Assembly: GCA_946482595.1 (NCBI GenBank)
Contig: CAMLSD010000002.1
Location: forward strand, 1-64,000
Source: an uncultured Comamonadaceae bacterium
GTDB taxonomy: Bacteria; Pseudomonadota; Gammaproteobacteria; Burkholderiales; Burkholderiaceae
DNA length: 64,000 nt
Direction: 5' to 3'
The notes below the pieces were generated by a model. It was not told the DNA's origin. It saw nothing but the letters and a program-made list of their open reading frames with translations, and searched no databases. Below, one piece after another: positions 51,474 through 60,293 of this stretch. Made by a program: the position numbers and the translations under genes. The number at the start of each line of letters is the position of its first letter. Positions within the stretch are counted from its first letter, which is position 1.

Positions 51474-54400
51474 GTGCCCGCGGGTACTGACAGCGACCCG
51501 CAGCCGGTGCCAGAATCGCGGACATCGAGCCAACGCCAGGGAGGCGAGTTGGATCAGGAGACCGGCCAGGCAGACACGCTCGACCACGAGCGCCAGCGCA
51601 TGGGCGTGTGTGCGCCGGGCTCGCGCGTCGCGCGTGCGGGTGCGCCCGGGGTGTCCGGCAAGCGTGTTGCGGCCCTCCGGCCGCAGCCGACGGCCGAGCG
51701 CCCGCCCGAGGGTGAACCCCGGCAGGCGGCACCCTTGCCCGCGAATCTCACCGTGGCTGAATGGTTTGCCGCGGTTGATGCCGAAGACGCGACCGACGAT
51801 GACCCACCCGGTGCCGATGCCGAACCCGGTGTCGCTGGATCGGGCGGGGCACCGCCGTCACCGCCTTCGCCACAGACGTCGGCGCCCACCGACCCTCCCC
51901 GCAGCGGCGAGGCGCCGGACGTCGGCATGCCGGCCGCAGGTATCGGGTTGTGCCTGTCCGGTGGGGGCATCCGCAGTGCCACGTTCGGACTGGGCGTGCT
52001 GCAGGCGCTGGCCGAGCGCAACTGCCTGTCGCACGTGCATTTCCTGTCGACCGTGTCGGGCGGTGGGTACATCGGTGGCTGGCTGTCGGCCTGGATACGG
52101 CGTGTGGGTCTGGCCACGGTCGAGCGTGAGTTGGGCCGCCATGCGGCCGGGCAGACTCAGCGTCATGGGGTCGAACCGCAGGAGGTGACCTGGCTGCGTC
52201 GCTACAGCAACTATCTGGCACCACGCTTCTCGGGCTTCAGCCTGGACCTGCTGGTGCTGCTGCTGGGCTGGGCCCGCAATGCCTTCCTCAACCTGAGCAT
52301 GGTGGCCTGTGCCCTGGCGGTGGCGCTGATCCTGCCGCGGCTGCTGGTGGGTGCGTTGCCTGCGCTGAGCCATGGCGTGCCCAGCCTGCTGGTGTGGGTG
52401 CTGGGTGCCACCGCGGTGACGCTGTTTTTCGTCTACTTCGCCGTGGCGCTCAACGTGCAGGACAGGCACAAGCGCCGCAGGCTTTTCGGATTGATGCTGT
52501 ACATCGTGCGTCGGCAGTGGCATGCGCTGACGCTGAGCCAGCGCAAGCAGAGCGTTGAGCAGGCGCATCGCATGCTCGAGGTCTCGGCCGGCCTGGCAAC
52601 AGCCTGTGCCTGGCTGGGGGCTACCGCGCTGGGGCTGTGGGCCGTGCTGGCGCAGGACCCGTCGCAGGCGCTGCAGTCTGTCGCTGCGCTGGTCTTTCCA
52701 CTCACCCTGATCGGTGCGGTCGTCGGTTTCGCGACCTACGGACTGGGGCTGAACCGGGGGCCGCGTTGGCGCCATGTCGGGTACGTGCTGGCCTTTGGTG
52801 CCGGCCTGGTGGTGTGTGCGGGTGTGCTGTATGCGGCCCGGGCCGGCCTGCAGGTGACGGAGGTCCGCGCGGCCAGCTCGTCGGCCCAGGCGTTTGGTGA
52901 ACATGCCCGTGTGCTGGCTTTCGGGCCGCTGGCCGGAGCGCTGGCGCTGACGCTCGGGGGGTTCGTGTTTGTCGGCCTCACCGGCGCACACTACCGCGAA
53001 CGCAGTCGCGAGGCGTGGAGTCAGTTGCTTGCCTGGGCGCTCAGCGGCCTGACGCTGTGGCTGGCCTGGACGATGGCGGCGCTTTATGTCCCCATCCTGT
53101 TCGATGCGATCTCGGTGTGGTCGGCCGGTGCGTTTGAATGGTCTGCCGTGCTGGGCACGCTGGCATCGGCGGTGCTCGCCTGGTTGCTGTCGTCCGCGCC
53201 GGCGCAGGGTTCGGGCCGGATCGCGCGGCTGCTGGGTGCGTCGGCGGCCTGGCTGGCCTGGGTGGCCGCGGCCGGGATCCTGGCGCTTGCGGCCTGGGGC
53301 GTGCATGTCGCGCTGCGCACGGCGCTCGCAAACGAAGGCCTGCACAGGGGCCCAGCGGCGACGTCGCTGGCCGGACCCGCAGCGCTGCCCTCGGCGGCGG
53401 CGCCCTTGCGCATCGAGGTACAGCAGACCGAGCAGCGCCTGAGCGCGCACATCGACCTGCCGCGCGAGGCAGCCCTGTCGCTGGCGCGTGTGGCGGATCG
53501 GGTGCATGGCGAACAGGCGGCTGCGCTGGCCGGGCGCGACCTGCTGTGGGGGGTGTCACCGCTGGTACCCGCGGGCATGCTGCTGGCGATGGCCTTCCTG
53601 CTGCTGGCCTGGCGGGTGGACGTCAACGTGTTTTCGCTCAACGCCATCTACCGGGTGCGGCTGGTCCGCTGCTACCTGGGTGCCAGCAATGCCAGGCGGC
53701 AGCCGAGCCGTTTCACCGGGATCGACGAGAACGACGACCTGCCCCTGGCTCAGTCCGAGTCGGCCATGCAGCGCCCCTTGCATCTGGTGAACGCGGCGAT
53801 GAACCTCACGATCGGCCAGGACCTGGGCCTGCTATCGCAGAAGAGCACGAACTTCGTGCTCTCGCCGATGTACTGTGGCTACCAGACGACGCCGCGTTCA
53901 ACCTCGGACCGGCGGGCCCTGCGTCGCCTGGGCGTGCGCCGTCACTATCTGCCCACGGCCACGCTGGCGCGGCAAGACCCGGATCTGACCATCGGCGCGG
54001 CCATCGCCACCTCAGGCGCGGCGCTCAGTCCGAACATGGGGCGGTATTCGTCGCGCAGCCTCGCGTTTGTGCTCACCGTGCTGAACGTGCGCCTGGGCCG
54101 GTGGATGACCAACCCCCGGCTTGCTGCGAGCGCTGCATCGCCAGCCTTCGGTGCGAGCTACCTGGCGGCTGAACTGCTGGGCTGGGCGAACGACCAGCGT
54201 CGCTACGTCTACCTGTCCGACGGGGGTCATTTCGAGAACCTGGGGCTGTATGAACTGGTGCGCCGGCGTTGCCGCTTGATCGTGTGTGTCGATGCAGCCG
54301 CCGACCCTGCGCGTGGCTTCAGCGACCTGGCCAATGCGATCCGTCAGGTTCGTCTGGACTTCGGTGCGGAGGTGCAGATCGACCTGGCCGATCTGGCCAC

Positions 54401-54683
54401 CGATGGGGGTGGGGCCAGCCTCAGCCCGTTTGCGATCGGCACCGTGCGCTACGCGTCGGCGGGTGCAGCGGACACGACCGGGGTGCTGATCTACCTGAAG
54501 CCATCGATCGTGGCCGGGCTGTCGGCCGACGTGCTGGCCTATCACCGAGAGCACCCCGACTTCCCTCACCAGGGCACCGGCAATCAGTTCTTCAGCGAGG
54601 CCCAGTTCGAAAGCTACCGCGCGCTCGGCTGCCAGTTGATGCGCATGTGCCTGGACACCCGCACGGCCTGGCCGGTGCCCTGA
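51474..54683 (+). CDS. Very large patatin-like protein with multi-helix membrane insert
   Basis: A protein of up to 1069 residues. The N-terminal 150 residues are disordered (Pro/Ala/Ser/Asp-rich), so the true start may be later, for example the ATG at 51600. The patatin fold begins with the oxyanion loop SGGGIRSATFGLG (162-174) and STVSGGGYIGG, where Ser195 is the nucleophile. The catalytic Asp lies at 916 in YLSDGGHFENLGLYEL. Between them, instead of the usual 150-200 residues, is an insert with about ten transmembrane helices (roughly 255-611 and 694-714) plus a soluble stretch. It should be a membrane-bound lipid hydrolase. The next gene, on the opposite strand, is convergent. Confidence 0.83.
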   Translation: MPAGTDSDPQPVPESRTSSQRQGGELDQETGQADTLDHERQRMGVCAPGSRVARAGAPGVSGKRVAALRPQPTAERPPEGEPRQAAPLPANLTVAEWFAAVDAEDATDDDPPGADAEPGVAGSGGAPPSPPSPQTSAPTDPPRSGEAPDVGMPAAGIGLCLSGGGIRSATFGLGVLQALAERNCLSHVHFLSTVSGGGYIGGWLSAWIRRVGLATVERELGRHAAGQTQRHGVEPQEVTWLRRYSNYLAPRFSGFSLDLLVLLLGWARNAFLNLSMVACALAVALILPRLLVGALPALSHGVPSLLVWVLGATAVTLFFVYFAVALNVQDRHKRRRLFGLMLYIVRRQWHALTLSQRKQSVEQAHRMLEVSAGLATACAWLGATALGLWAVLAQDPSQALQSVAALVFPLTLIGAVVGFATYGLGLNRGPRWRHVGYVLAFGAGLVVCAGVLYAARAGLQVTEVRAASSSAQAFGEHARVLAFGPLAGALALTLGGFVFVGLTGAHYRERSREAWSQLLAWALSGLTLWLAWTMAALYVPILFDAISVWSAGAFEWSAVLGTLASAVLAWLLSSAPAQGSGRIARLLGASAAWLAWVAAAGILALAAWGVHVALRTALANEGLHRGPAATSLAGPAALPSAAAPLRIEVQQTEQRLSAHIDLPREAALSLARVADRVHGEQAAALAGRDLLWGVSPLVPAGMLLAMAFLLLAWRVDVNVFSLNAIYRVRLVRCYLGASNARRQPSRFTGIDENDDLPLAQSESAMQRPLHLVNAAMNLTIGQDLGLLSQKSTNFVLSPMYCGYQTTPRSTSDRRALRRLGVRRHYLPTATLARQDPDLTIGAAIATSGAALSPNMGRYSSRSLAFVLTVLNVRLGRWMTNPRLAASAASPAFGASYLAAELLGWANDQRRYVYLSDGGHFENLGLYELVRRRCRLIVCVDAAADPARGFSDLANAIRQVRLDFGAEVQIDLADLATDGGGASLSPFAIGTVRYASAGAADTTGVLIYLKPSIVAGLSADVLAYHREHPDFPHQGTGNQFFSEAQFESYRALGCQLMRMCLDTRTAWPVP

Positions 54684-54685
54684 TT

Positions 54686-55708
54686 TCAGATCACATCATC
54701 TTCGGGCGCGATCAAGACCCGGCGGTAGCGGGCCATCACGGCCGGGTCGACCACACCGAGCCAGCGAGCCACGTCGGCCTCCGACCTGCCGCGCCGCAAC
54801 TGGCGCAGTGCAAAGGTGTGGCGCAGGCGAAACGACCCCCCGCGTGGATCGTCGAGGCCTGCGGCCTCCAGCACCAGGCGTGCGGCCTGGTACTGGGCAA
54901 CCTTGCCCCACGGTTTGCCTGAGCGTGTGGACGGGAACAGCACTTCGCCGCCGATCTGCTGTTCGCTGCGCACATGCAGCCAGTGCTTGAGCACCTGGCC
55001 GGCCCATTCAGCGATCGGGGCCTCGCGGGCGGGTGCATTGCCATTGGCTGGCACCTGCACCTTCCAGGGCACGTCCTGCACACGTCCACCACGGGTGATG
55101 AGCGCGTCGCTGCCGAGGGCGCGTACATCGCCGGGGCTGAGTCCGGCGCCGAGTTGAAGGCTCACGGCGGCCCGGTTGCGAAGTTCCTGCCAGGTGTGCA
55201 ACGGGCTGCGCTGCCCGGGACGCGGCCGCGCCTCGGACAGATGGCTGACCAGTCGCCGGGCTTCAGCGGCCGTCAGGTACTCGGGCAGGGGGTCGGACTG
55301 CGCGGCATTGGCATAGCGCCATTGGGGCTGCCGTGCCATCAGTTCCATCGCGGCGTTGTTGCCAGGCAGGCCGAGCCGGCGTGCCCGGTGAGCCTGCACC
55401 CGGTCCACCAGGTGCAGGAGCCGCCAGACGTAGCGGGGCGACAGTGCGTCATCTGACGAGCGCAGTCCGGTGCGCGAGTCGATGAAGGCCTGCAGGTCGT
55501 CGGCGCACAACTGATCCAGCGCGATCGGCGGGGTCTGCGACACGCACCATTTGGCCAGGACGTCCCACAGGTGCAGGTAGGTGGCCTGTGACGAGGTCTG
55601 CGTCAGCGGACCTTGCTGGTGGGCCCAGGTCGCCCACGCGTCGAACGAGGCCAGCCAGACCTGCAGTGGGGAAGTGGGCTCGTCGAAGAGGTCGAGGGTC
55701 TGGGCCAT
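54686..55708 (-). CDS. Tyrosine-recombinase-fold protein with altered catalytic residues
   Basis: A 340-residue integrase-family protein: an N-terminal SAM-like DNA-binding domain (about 15-140) and a C-terminal catalytic-type domain (about 155-335). The tyrosine (ARYRRV, near 331) and the second arginine (RLRHTFALR, near 298) are kept. The first arginine of the usual GLRxSE motif is replaced by serine (GLSPGD), the first histidine of HxxR is Phe, and the LGH histidine is Val. It may therefore be inactive as a recombinase and act as a DNA-binding protein. Start ATG 55708 abuts an 18-bp inverted repeat and lacks a Shine-Dalgarno sequence. Confidence 0.82.
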   Translation of the reverse strand: MAQTLDLFDEPTSPLQVWLASFDAWATWAHQQGPLTQTSSQATYLHLWDVLAKWCVSQTPPIALDQLCADDLQAFIDSRTGLRSSDDALSPRYVWRLLHLVDRVQAHRARRLGLPGNNAAMELMARQPQWRYANAAQSDPLPEYLTAAEARRLVSHLSEARPRPGQRSPLHTWQELRNRAAVSLQLGAGLSPGDVRALGSDALITRGGRVQDVPWKVQVPANGNAPAREAPIAEWAGQVLKHWLHVRSEQQIGGEVLFPSTRSGKPWGKVAQYQAARLVLEAAGLDDPRGGSFRLRHTFALRQLRRGRSEADVARWLGVVDPAVMARYRRVLIAPEDDVI

Positions 55709-55709
55709 C

Positions 55710-55824
55710 AAAAATGAACCAACGGCAGGGACGTTTTGCTCAAGATTCTATGTGCATGCTTGTGGATGTGGCGCTGCTGTGACGGGTGTTGTGTTGTATG
55801 ATCGGATGCCGTTGGTTCATTTTT
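55710..55824. repeat. Perfect 18-bp inverted repeat with 79-bp spacer at the recombinase start
   Basis: AAAAATGAACCAACGGCA (55710-55727) and its exact reverse complement TGCCGTTGGTTCATTTTT (55807-55824) surround a relatively AT-rich 79-base spacer. The left arm ends one base before the recombinase start codon, where a ribosome site would be expected. The spacer should contain the promoter; a TATGAT box is visible on the plus strand (near 55796-55801) and TAGAAT on the minus strand. It could be a recombination site pair, an operator pair or a hairpin in the message. Confidence 0.9.
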
Positions 55825-56043
55825 AGCGGCGCACCGACCGCCTGGCGCTGCCATGCCGTCTGCATCGGTGGGAGGCCTCGGCGGGTTCATCCAGATGCGA
55901 CCTCGCCCGGCCCCTTGCGGCACCGGGCCCGTAGAAGGCGCACGCGCAGGCGACATGCGCCTCACACCGGGGTCCCAGGCGCACCTGAGGCCCTGCCGTG
56001 TCACACGCGTCGTGGCCGGACGTGCCGCCTGAGGTCGCCCGCT
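55825..56043. other. Non-coding stretch between recombinase promoter and cbpM
   Basis: GC-rich, 219 bases beyond the inverted repeat, with no convincing gene on either strand. It separates the recombinase gene from the end of the cbpA-cbpM operon; all three genes read leftward. No attachment site duplication or terminator was noticed. Confidence 0.4.
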
Positions 56044-56361
56044 TCAGGTGCGGCGGGCCAGCAGCCGCTGCAGCCGGTCGATTTCGTCGATCAGGTCGAG
56101 CGCCAGGGCCACCCCGGCTTCATTGACATGCAGGTCATTGAGCAGACGCATGCCGATCCTGGCCCGACGCAGCGCCAGGCTGTCGAAGGCCCAGTTGGCC
56201 GGCTCGTCGCCCTGTGGCGCGATCACGCCTTCATGAACGAGCAGCACCAGCAGGTCAGGATGTGCGCCGCTGGCCTGCGACAGCTCGGTCAGCGACAACA
56301 GCACGTCATGCCCGACCACCGAGGCAGTCACCGCGGGCTGGGGAGGGGAGGTGTCGGTCAT
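56044..56361 (-). CDS. cbpM: Chaperone modulator CbpM
   Basis: A 105-residue MerR-like helical protein that binds the J-domain of CbpA and blocks its DnaK co-chaperone activity. Features are LLSLTELSQASGAHPDLLVLLVHEGVIAP (near 23-51) and the long C-terminal helix LRRARIGMRLLNDLHVNEAGVALALDLIDEI. It follows cbpA directly: a GTG at 56370 would overlap its stop (GTGA), while the ATG at 56361 is five bases later. The pairing with cbpA confirms the identity. Confidence 0.87.
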   Translation of the reverse strand: MTDTSPPQPAVTASVVGHDVLLSLTELSQASGAHPDLLVLLVHEGVIAPQGDEPANWAFDSLALRRARIGMRLLNDLHVNEAGVALALDLIDEIDRLQRLLARRT

Positions 56362-56366
56362 GGCGG

Positions 56367-57311
56367 TCACCCTGGGTAATGCGCGCGTGGGTGGAATCGG
56401 GTGGCGCTTGCCAGTTGCCGGTAGGCCTCCTGGGCCTGGGGCGTATCGGCTGGCGGCAGCACCAGGGTTGCCACGGCGTACAGGTCTCCGGGCGGGTCGC
56501 CTGGCAGGCCGCGACCACGCAGCCTCATCCTGCGGCCAGATGGGGTGCCGGCGGGCACCTTCAGCGCCACCGGCCCTTCAGGTGTGGGCACCTGCACGGT
56601 GGCACCCAGGGCGGCTTCCCAGGGCGCCAGCGGCACGTCAAGATGGACGTCGCGGCCCTCCACATGAAAGTGCGGATGCTGGCGGAACACGACCTCGAGA
56701 TACAGGTCGCCCGGCGGCGCCCGGCCGATGCCTGCACCGCCCTGGCCGCTCAAACGCAGGTGCTGTCCGGCCTGGATGCCCCGCGGAATGTCCACCTGCA
56801 CTTCGCGCTCCTGCATGCGCAACAGCCCGTGTTCGTCCGCCACCGGCATGCGCAGCGTCACCGCGCGTCTTGCGCCCCGGTAGCTGTCCTCCAGGTCGAT
56901 CACGATGCGCGCGTGGTGGTCTTCTCCGCGACGGTTGTGTGCACCCTGTCGCCCGCCACGGGCGCCCAGCATGCCACGGAACAGGGCCTCGAAGAAGGCG
57001 CTGTGCTCGCCAAGGTCTGCTCCGTCGAAGCCGCGCCCCTCGAACTCATAACCGGCCTGCCAGTCCGGCGGCGGCGAGAACGTCTGGCCCGCCCGCCACT
57101 CAGAGCCCAGGGCATCGTAGGCTGCCCGCCGTTCAGGGTCCTTCAGCACCTCGTACGCCTCGCGCACTTCCTTGAACTGGCGCTCGGCGTCCTCGGCCTT
57201 GCTGACGTCGGGGTGGTACTTGCGCGCGAGCTTGCGGTACGCACGCTTGATGTCTTCAGCGCTGGCCGCCCGGTCCACTCCGAGCGTCGCGTAGTAGTCC
57301 TTGAAGTCCAT
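56367..57311 (-). CDS. cbpA: Curved DNA-binding protein / DnaJ-class co-chaperone CbpA
   Basis: A 314-residue DnaJ homologue that stimulates DnaK and binds curved DNA. Its J-domain (residues 1-70) has HPD at 33-35, followed by a Gly/Arg-rich linker (about 105-130) and two beta-sandwich substrate domains (about 130-300, with [27 protein letters not shown]), without the zinc-finger of DnaJ. Start ATG 57311. An FNR-like box lies 53 bases upstream. It diverges from the kinase gene, and the pair looks like part of a low-oxygen stress group. Confidence 0.92.
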   Translation of the reverse strand: MDFKDYYATLGVDRAASAEDIKRAYRKLARKYHPDVSKAEDAERQFKEVREAYEVLKDPERRAAYDALGSEWRAGQTFSPPPDWQAGYEFEGRGFDGADLGEHSAFFEALFRGMLGARGGRQGAHNRRGEDHHARIVIDLEDSYRGARRAVTLRMPVADEHGLLRMQEREVQVDIPRGIQAGQHLRLSGQGGAGIGRAPPGDLYLEVVFRQHPHFHVEGRDVHLDVPLAPWEAALGATVQVPTPEGPVALKVPAGTPSGRRMRLRGRGLPGDPPGDLYAVATLVLPPADTPQAQEAYRQLASATRFHPRAHYPG

Positions 57312-57363
57312 CGTCTGCCTTTCGAACCAGGCTCCAGCATCGCGCAGCCCGGGGGCGTCCGGA

Positions 57364-57377
57364 CTGACCTTGATCAA
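57364..57377. promoter_or_regulatory. FNR/DNR-like box between cbpA and the kinase gene
   Basis: CTGACCTTGATCAA matches the FNR/CRP-family consensus TTGAT-N4-ATCAA at eight of ten defined positions, including a perfect right half. It is 52 bases upstream of cbpA and 88 bases upstream of the divergent kinase gene, a good position to activate one or both. Confidence 0.5.
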
Positions 57378-57465
57378 GCCGCGTGACACACCGCACGACC
57401 GTGTCCCGACGGCGCCGCGTGGCATACAGTGGTCCCTCAGCACCGTCTGCCTTCGAGCCCGCCGC

Positions 57466-59052
57466 ATGACCCCTGCCACAGCGCCCCTGCCCGACACGAC
57501 CCTCGTGCGTGCCTTGCACGCCCGGCTGCAGGCCGATGCTGGGCGCGAAGTACGCTGCATCGAAACCCACATCTCCTGGGTCCTGCTCGACGGCGAACAT
57601 GCCTGGAAGCTCAAGAAGCCGGTGCGCATGGGTTTTCTGGACTTCACGACCGTCGAGGCGCGTGCCCATTTCTGCGAGGAGGAGCTGCGGCTCAATCGGC
57701 GGCTTGCGCCCTCCCTGTACCTGCGGGTGGTGGCGGTGCGCGGCACGCCACAGTCACCGCGCCTCGACGGCGGCGGCCCGGCGATCGACCACCTGGTGCA
57801 GATGCGTCAGTTCCTGCCTGGCAGTCTGCTGAGCGAACGCCTGGCCGCCGGCACGCTGCTGCCCGACCACGTGGAGCGGCTGGCGCATCGTCTCGCGGCC
57901 TTCCATGAGTCAGCACCGATGGCCGATCCCCGCGGCGAACCCCGCGGGGATTCAGGCGGCGATCACGGCTCCGACCTGCCGATCGAGGCAGCAGCGCCCC
58001 CTGATGCGGCGCTGCTGGCCCTGGACCGCCTGGCAGCGCTCGTCGACAACCCCGATGCACAGGCCTCGTGCCGCACGCTGCGCGCCTGGCTGCAGCAGCA
58101 GGCCACACGGCTGGCCCCGGTGCAGGCCGAACGCCGACGCCGCGGCCGGGTGCGCGAGTGCCATGGCGACCTCCACCTGGACAACGTCGTGATGCTGGGT
58201 GACGACCCCACCCCGTTCGACTGCATCGAGTTCGATGCCGACTTGCGATGGATCGATGTGGCGGATGACATCGCCTTCGTGGCCATGGACCTGATGGCAC
58301 ACGGCCGGCGCGACCTCGCCTGGCGCGCGCTGAACACCTGGTTCGACGACACGGGGGACCACGATGCCCTGCGGGTGCTGCGACATCAACTCGTGTACCG
58401 CGCGATCGTGCGAGCCCTGGTACAGCAGCTCAGGCCGCCCGGTGCCGGCGGCGGCAACGCGGCCCCGGACTACCTGGGTTGCGCCATGGCGCTCGCAGAT
58501 GCGGCACAGGCGGGCCTCTTGATCACCCATGGCCTGTCAGGGTCGGGCAAGAGCCATGTCGCCCGCGCCGTGGCCGAACAAGCGGGTGCGCTGCGCCTGC
58601 GCTCGGACGTTGAACGCAAGCGGCTGCACGGGCTCGCACCGCTGGAGCGTTCAGCCGGTCGCGTACCCGACCTCTACGCCCAAGCCGCCACCCAACGCAC
58701 CTTCGACCATCTGCTGCAGCTGGCCCGGTGTGCCATGGCGGCCGGCTGGCCGGTCGTGGTCGATGCCGCCTTCCTGCGCCATGAAGAGCGCGATGCCTTC
58801 GCCCGCACCGCGCGCCTGCAAGGCGTGCCGTTTGCCATCCTGCATTGCGATGCGCCAGAGGCGGTGTTGCGCCAGCGCGTGCAGGCGCGCGCCCTGCGCG
58901 GTGACGACGCATCGGAGGCCGACCTCACCGTGCTGGCGCGGCAGATGCAGTTCGCGCAACCGCTGTCGCAGACCGAGCGTGCGTGCACCCTGTCGGTTGA
59001 CACCACCGGCCCACTCGACGCGGCCGACCTGGTCCGACGCTGGCTGGGCTGA
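57466..59052 (+). CDS. Fused aminoglycoside-phosphotransferase-like / P-loop ATP-binding protein
   Basis: A 528-residue two-domain protein. The first half (about 1-350) is APH-like with the catalytic motif HGDLHLDN (near 228-235) and the metal Asp in [14 protein letters not shown]. The second half (about 355-528) is a small P-loop kinase with GLSGSGKS (near 358-365), an arginine-rich [12 protein letters not shown] helix and a [14 protein letters not shown]alker-B-like strand. Such fusions are common in low-oxygen stress groups of proteobacteria; the substrate is unknown. Start ATG 57466. It faces away from cbpA across an FNR-like box. Confidence 0.85.
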   Translation: MTPATAPLPDTTLVRALHARLQADAGREVRCIETHISWVLLDGEHAWKLKKPVRMGFLDFTTVEARAHFCEEELRLNRRLAPSLYLRVVAVRGTPQSPRLDGGGPAIDHLVQMRQFLPGSLLSERLAAGTLLPDHVERLAHRLAAFHESAPMADPRGEPRGDSGGDHGSDLPIEAAAPPDAALLALDRLAALVDNPDAQASCRTLRAWLQQQATRLAPVQAERRRRGRVRECHGDLHLDNVVMLGDDPTPFDCIEFDADLRWIDVADDIAFVAMDLMAHGRRDLAWRALNTWFDDTGDHDALRVLRHQLVYRAIVRALVQQLRPPGAGGGNAAPDYLGCAMALADAAQAGLLITHGLSGSGKSHVARAVAEQAGALRLRSDVERKRLHGLAPLERSAGRVPDLYAQAATQRTFDHLLQLARCAMAAGWPVVVDAAFLRHEERDAFARTARLQGVPFAILHCDAPEAVLRQRVQARALRGDDASEADLTVLARQMQFAQPLSQTERACTLSVDTTGPLDAADLVRRWLG

Positions 59053-59063
59053 ATCGGCCCAGG

Positions 59064-60293
59064 TCAACGCGGCGGGTTCACGACGCTCACCCGCGAGCCG
59101 TCACGCACCCGGTCACCCGGGTAGACGACCACCGCTTCGCCTTCGGCCAGCCCGCCATGCACCCAGGCGTGCGTGGCGTTTCGCGCCGTCACACCCACTT
59201 CGCGCCGCTCGACCTCGCCTGCGCGGTGCACGAAGGCAAACCACGCCGCACCGTCGCGGAACAAGGCACTCATCGGCGCCACCAGGGCGTCAGGCTGCGC
59301 CAGGGTGACGATGTTCACCTCGACCTGGTAGCCATCACCCAAGCCCTGCCGTTCGTGCGGTGGCGACACGAAGTCGATGATCACGTTGACGCGTTGTTCC
59401 TCGATGCCCAGCGCCGACACCTTCGTGAAGGCCGAAGGCTCCACACGCCGCACCGTGCCGGCCAGCGGCGCGCCCTGGCCCCCGTCGATGCGAACCTTGG
59501 CGCCTGCCGGTACCCGCACCGCATCGCTGGACAACAGGTCGACCACCACCTCCAGGTCGCTCGAGTCGGCCACCTCGACCAGGCCGGTGCCTGCCGCCAC
59601 CGTGCCTTCGCTCTGGTGCAACACCTTCAGCACGCGTCCTGTGACCGGCGAGATCAGCGGCAGGGCTGCCGTGCCACCCGTCGTGGTGCTGCCGGCCTGC
59701 GCAAGGCGCGGTTCGTCGCGAGCGCGCATCAGGGCGGCTCGAGCCTGGGCGAGGGTGTGGCCCGCGGCGTCCTCGGCACTGCGCGCCACGGCCAGCCCCT
59801 GCGTCTGCACCTGCAGCGCCAGTTCAGCCTGATCCCGTGCCGCAGCAGACAAGAACCCGTCACCCGCCAGCCGCTTCTGGCGCTCGAAGTCGGCACGCGC
59901 CTGTTGCTGCGAGGCTTCGGCCCGCGCCACTTCCGCGCGCGCCTGGGCCAGCGCCGCCTGTGCGGAACCCACCCGCTCGTTGAGTTCACGCACGGTGCGT
60001 GCGTCCAGCAACGAGGGCGAGGAAGGGTGCAGCATCGCGACCGGCTCGCCGGCCGTGACGGCATCGCCGGGACGCAGGTCGATGCGCGCCAGCCGCCCTG
60101 CAAGCGGTGACGAAACCAGGTAGCGCTCGCGCACCCGTGTGCGACCGGTCTCGTCGATCGTCTGTTCGAAAGCCTGCTTGCGTACCGTGGCCAGTTCCAC
60201 CGGCACGGCATGCGGGCGCAACGCCCATGCCAGGCCACCAACCACCACCGCCGCCACGACGGCGCCCATCACCCACTGCCTGCGTTTCATCAT
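59064..60293 (-). CDS. HlyD/RND-type periplasmic adaptor of an ABC exporter
   Basis: Membrane-fusion protein of 409 residues that links an inner-membrane ABC exporter to an outer-membrane channel. It has an N-terminal anchor helix (about 6-25), a lipoyl half (LVSSPLAGRLARIDLRPGDAVTAGEPVAML, near 62-91), a coiled-coil hairpin (about 105-200) and the second lipoyl and beta-barrel parts (LISPVTGRVLKVLHQSEG). Its start overlaps the permease stop (ATGA). The order ATPase, permease, adaptor and the divergent FNR-like boxes place it in a stress-controlled exporter of unknown cargo. Confidence 0.87.
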   Translation of the reverse strand: MMKRRQWVMGAVVAAVVVGGLAWALRPHAVPVELATVRKQAFEQTIDETGRTRVRERYLVSSPLAGRLARIDLRPGDAVTAGEPVAMLHPSSPSLLDARTVRELNERVGSAQAALAQARAEVARAEASQQQARADFERQKRLAGDGFLSAAARDQAELALQVQTQGLAVARSAEDAAGHTLAQARAALMRARDEPRLAQAGSTTTGGTAALPLISPVTGRVLKVLHQSEGTVAAGTGLVEVADSSDLEVVVDLLSSDAVRVPAGAKVRIDGGQGAPLAGTVRRVEPSAFTKVSALGIEEQRVNVIIDFVSPPHERQGLGDGYQVEVNIVTLAQPDALVAPMSALFRDGAAWFAFVHRAGEVERREVGVTARNATHAWVHGGLAEGEAVVVYPGDRVRDGSRVSVVNPPR

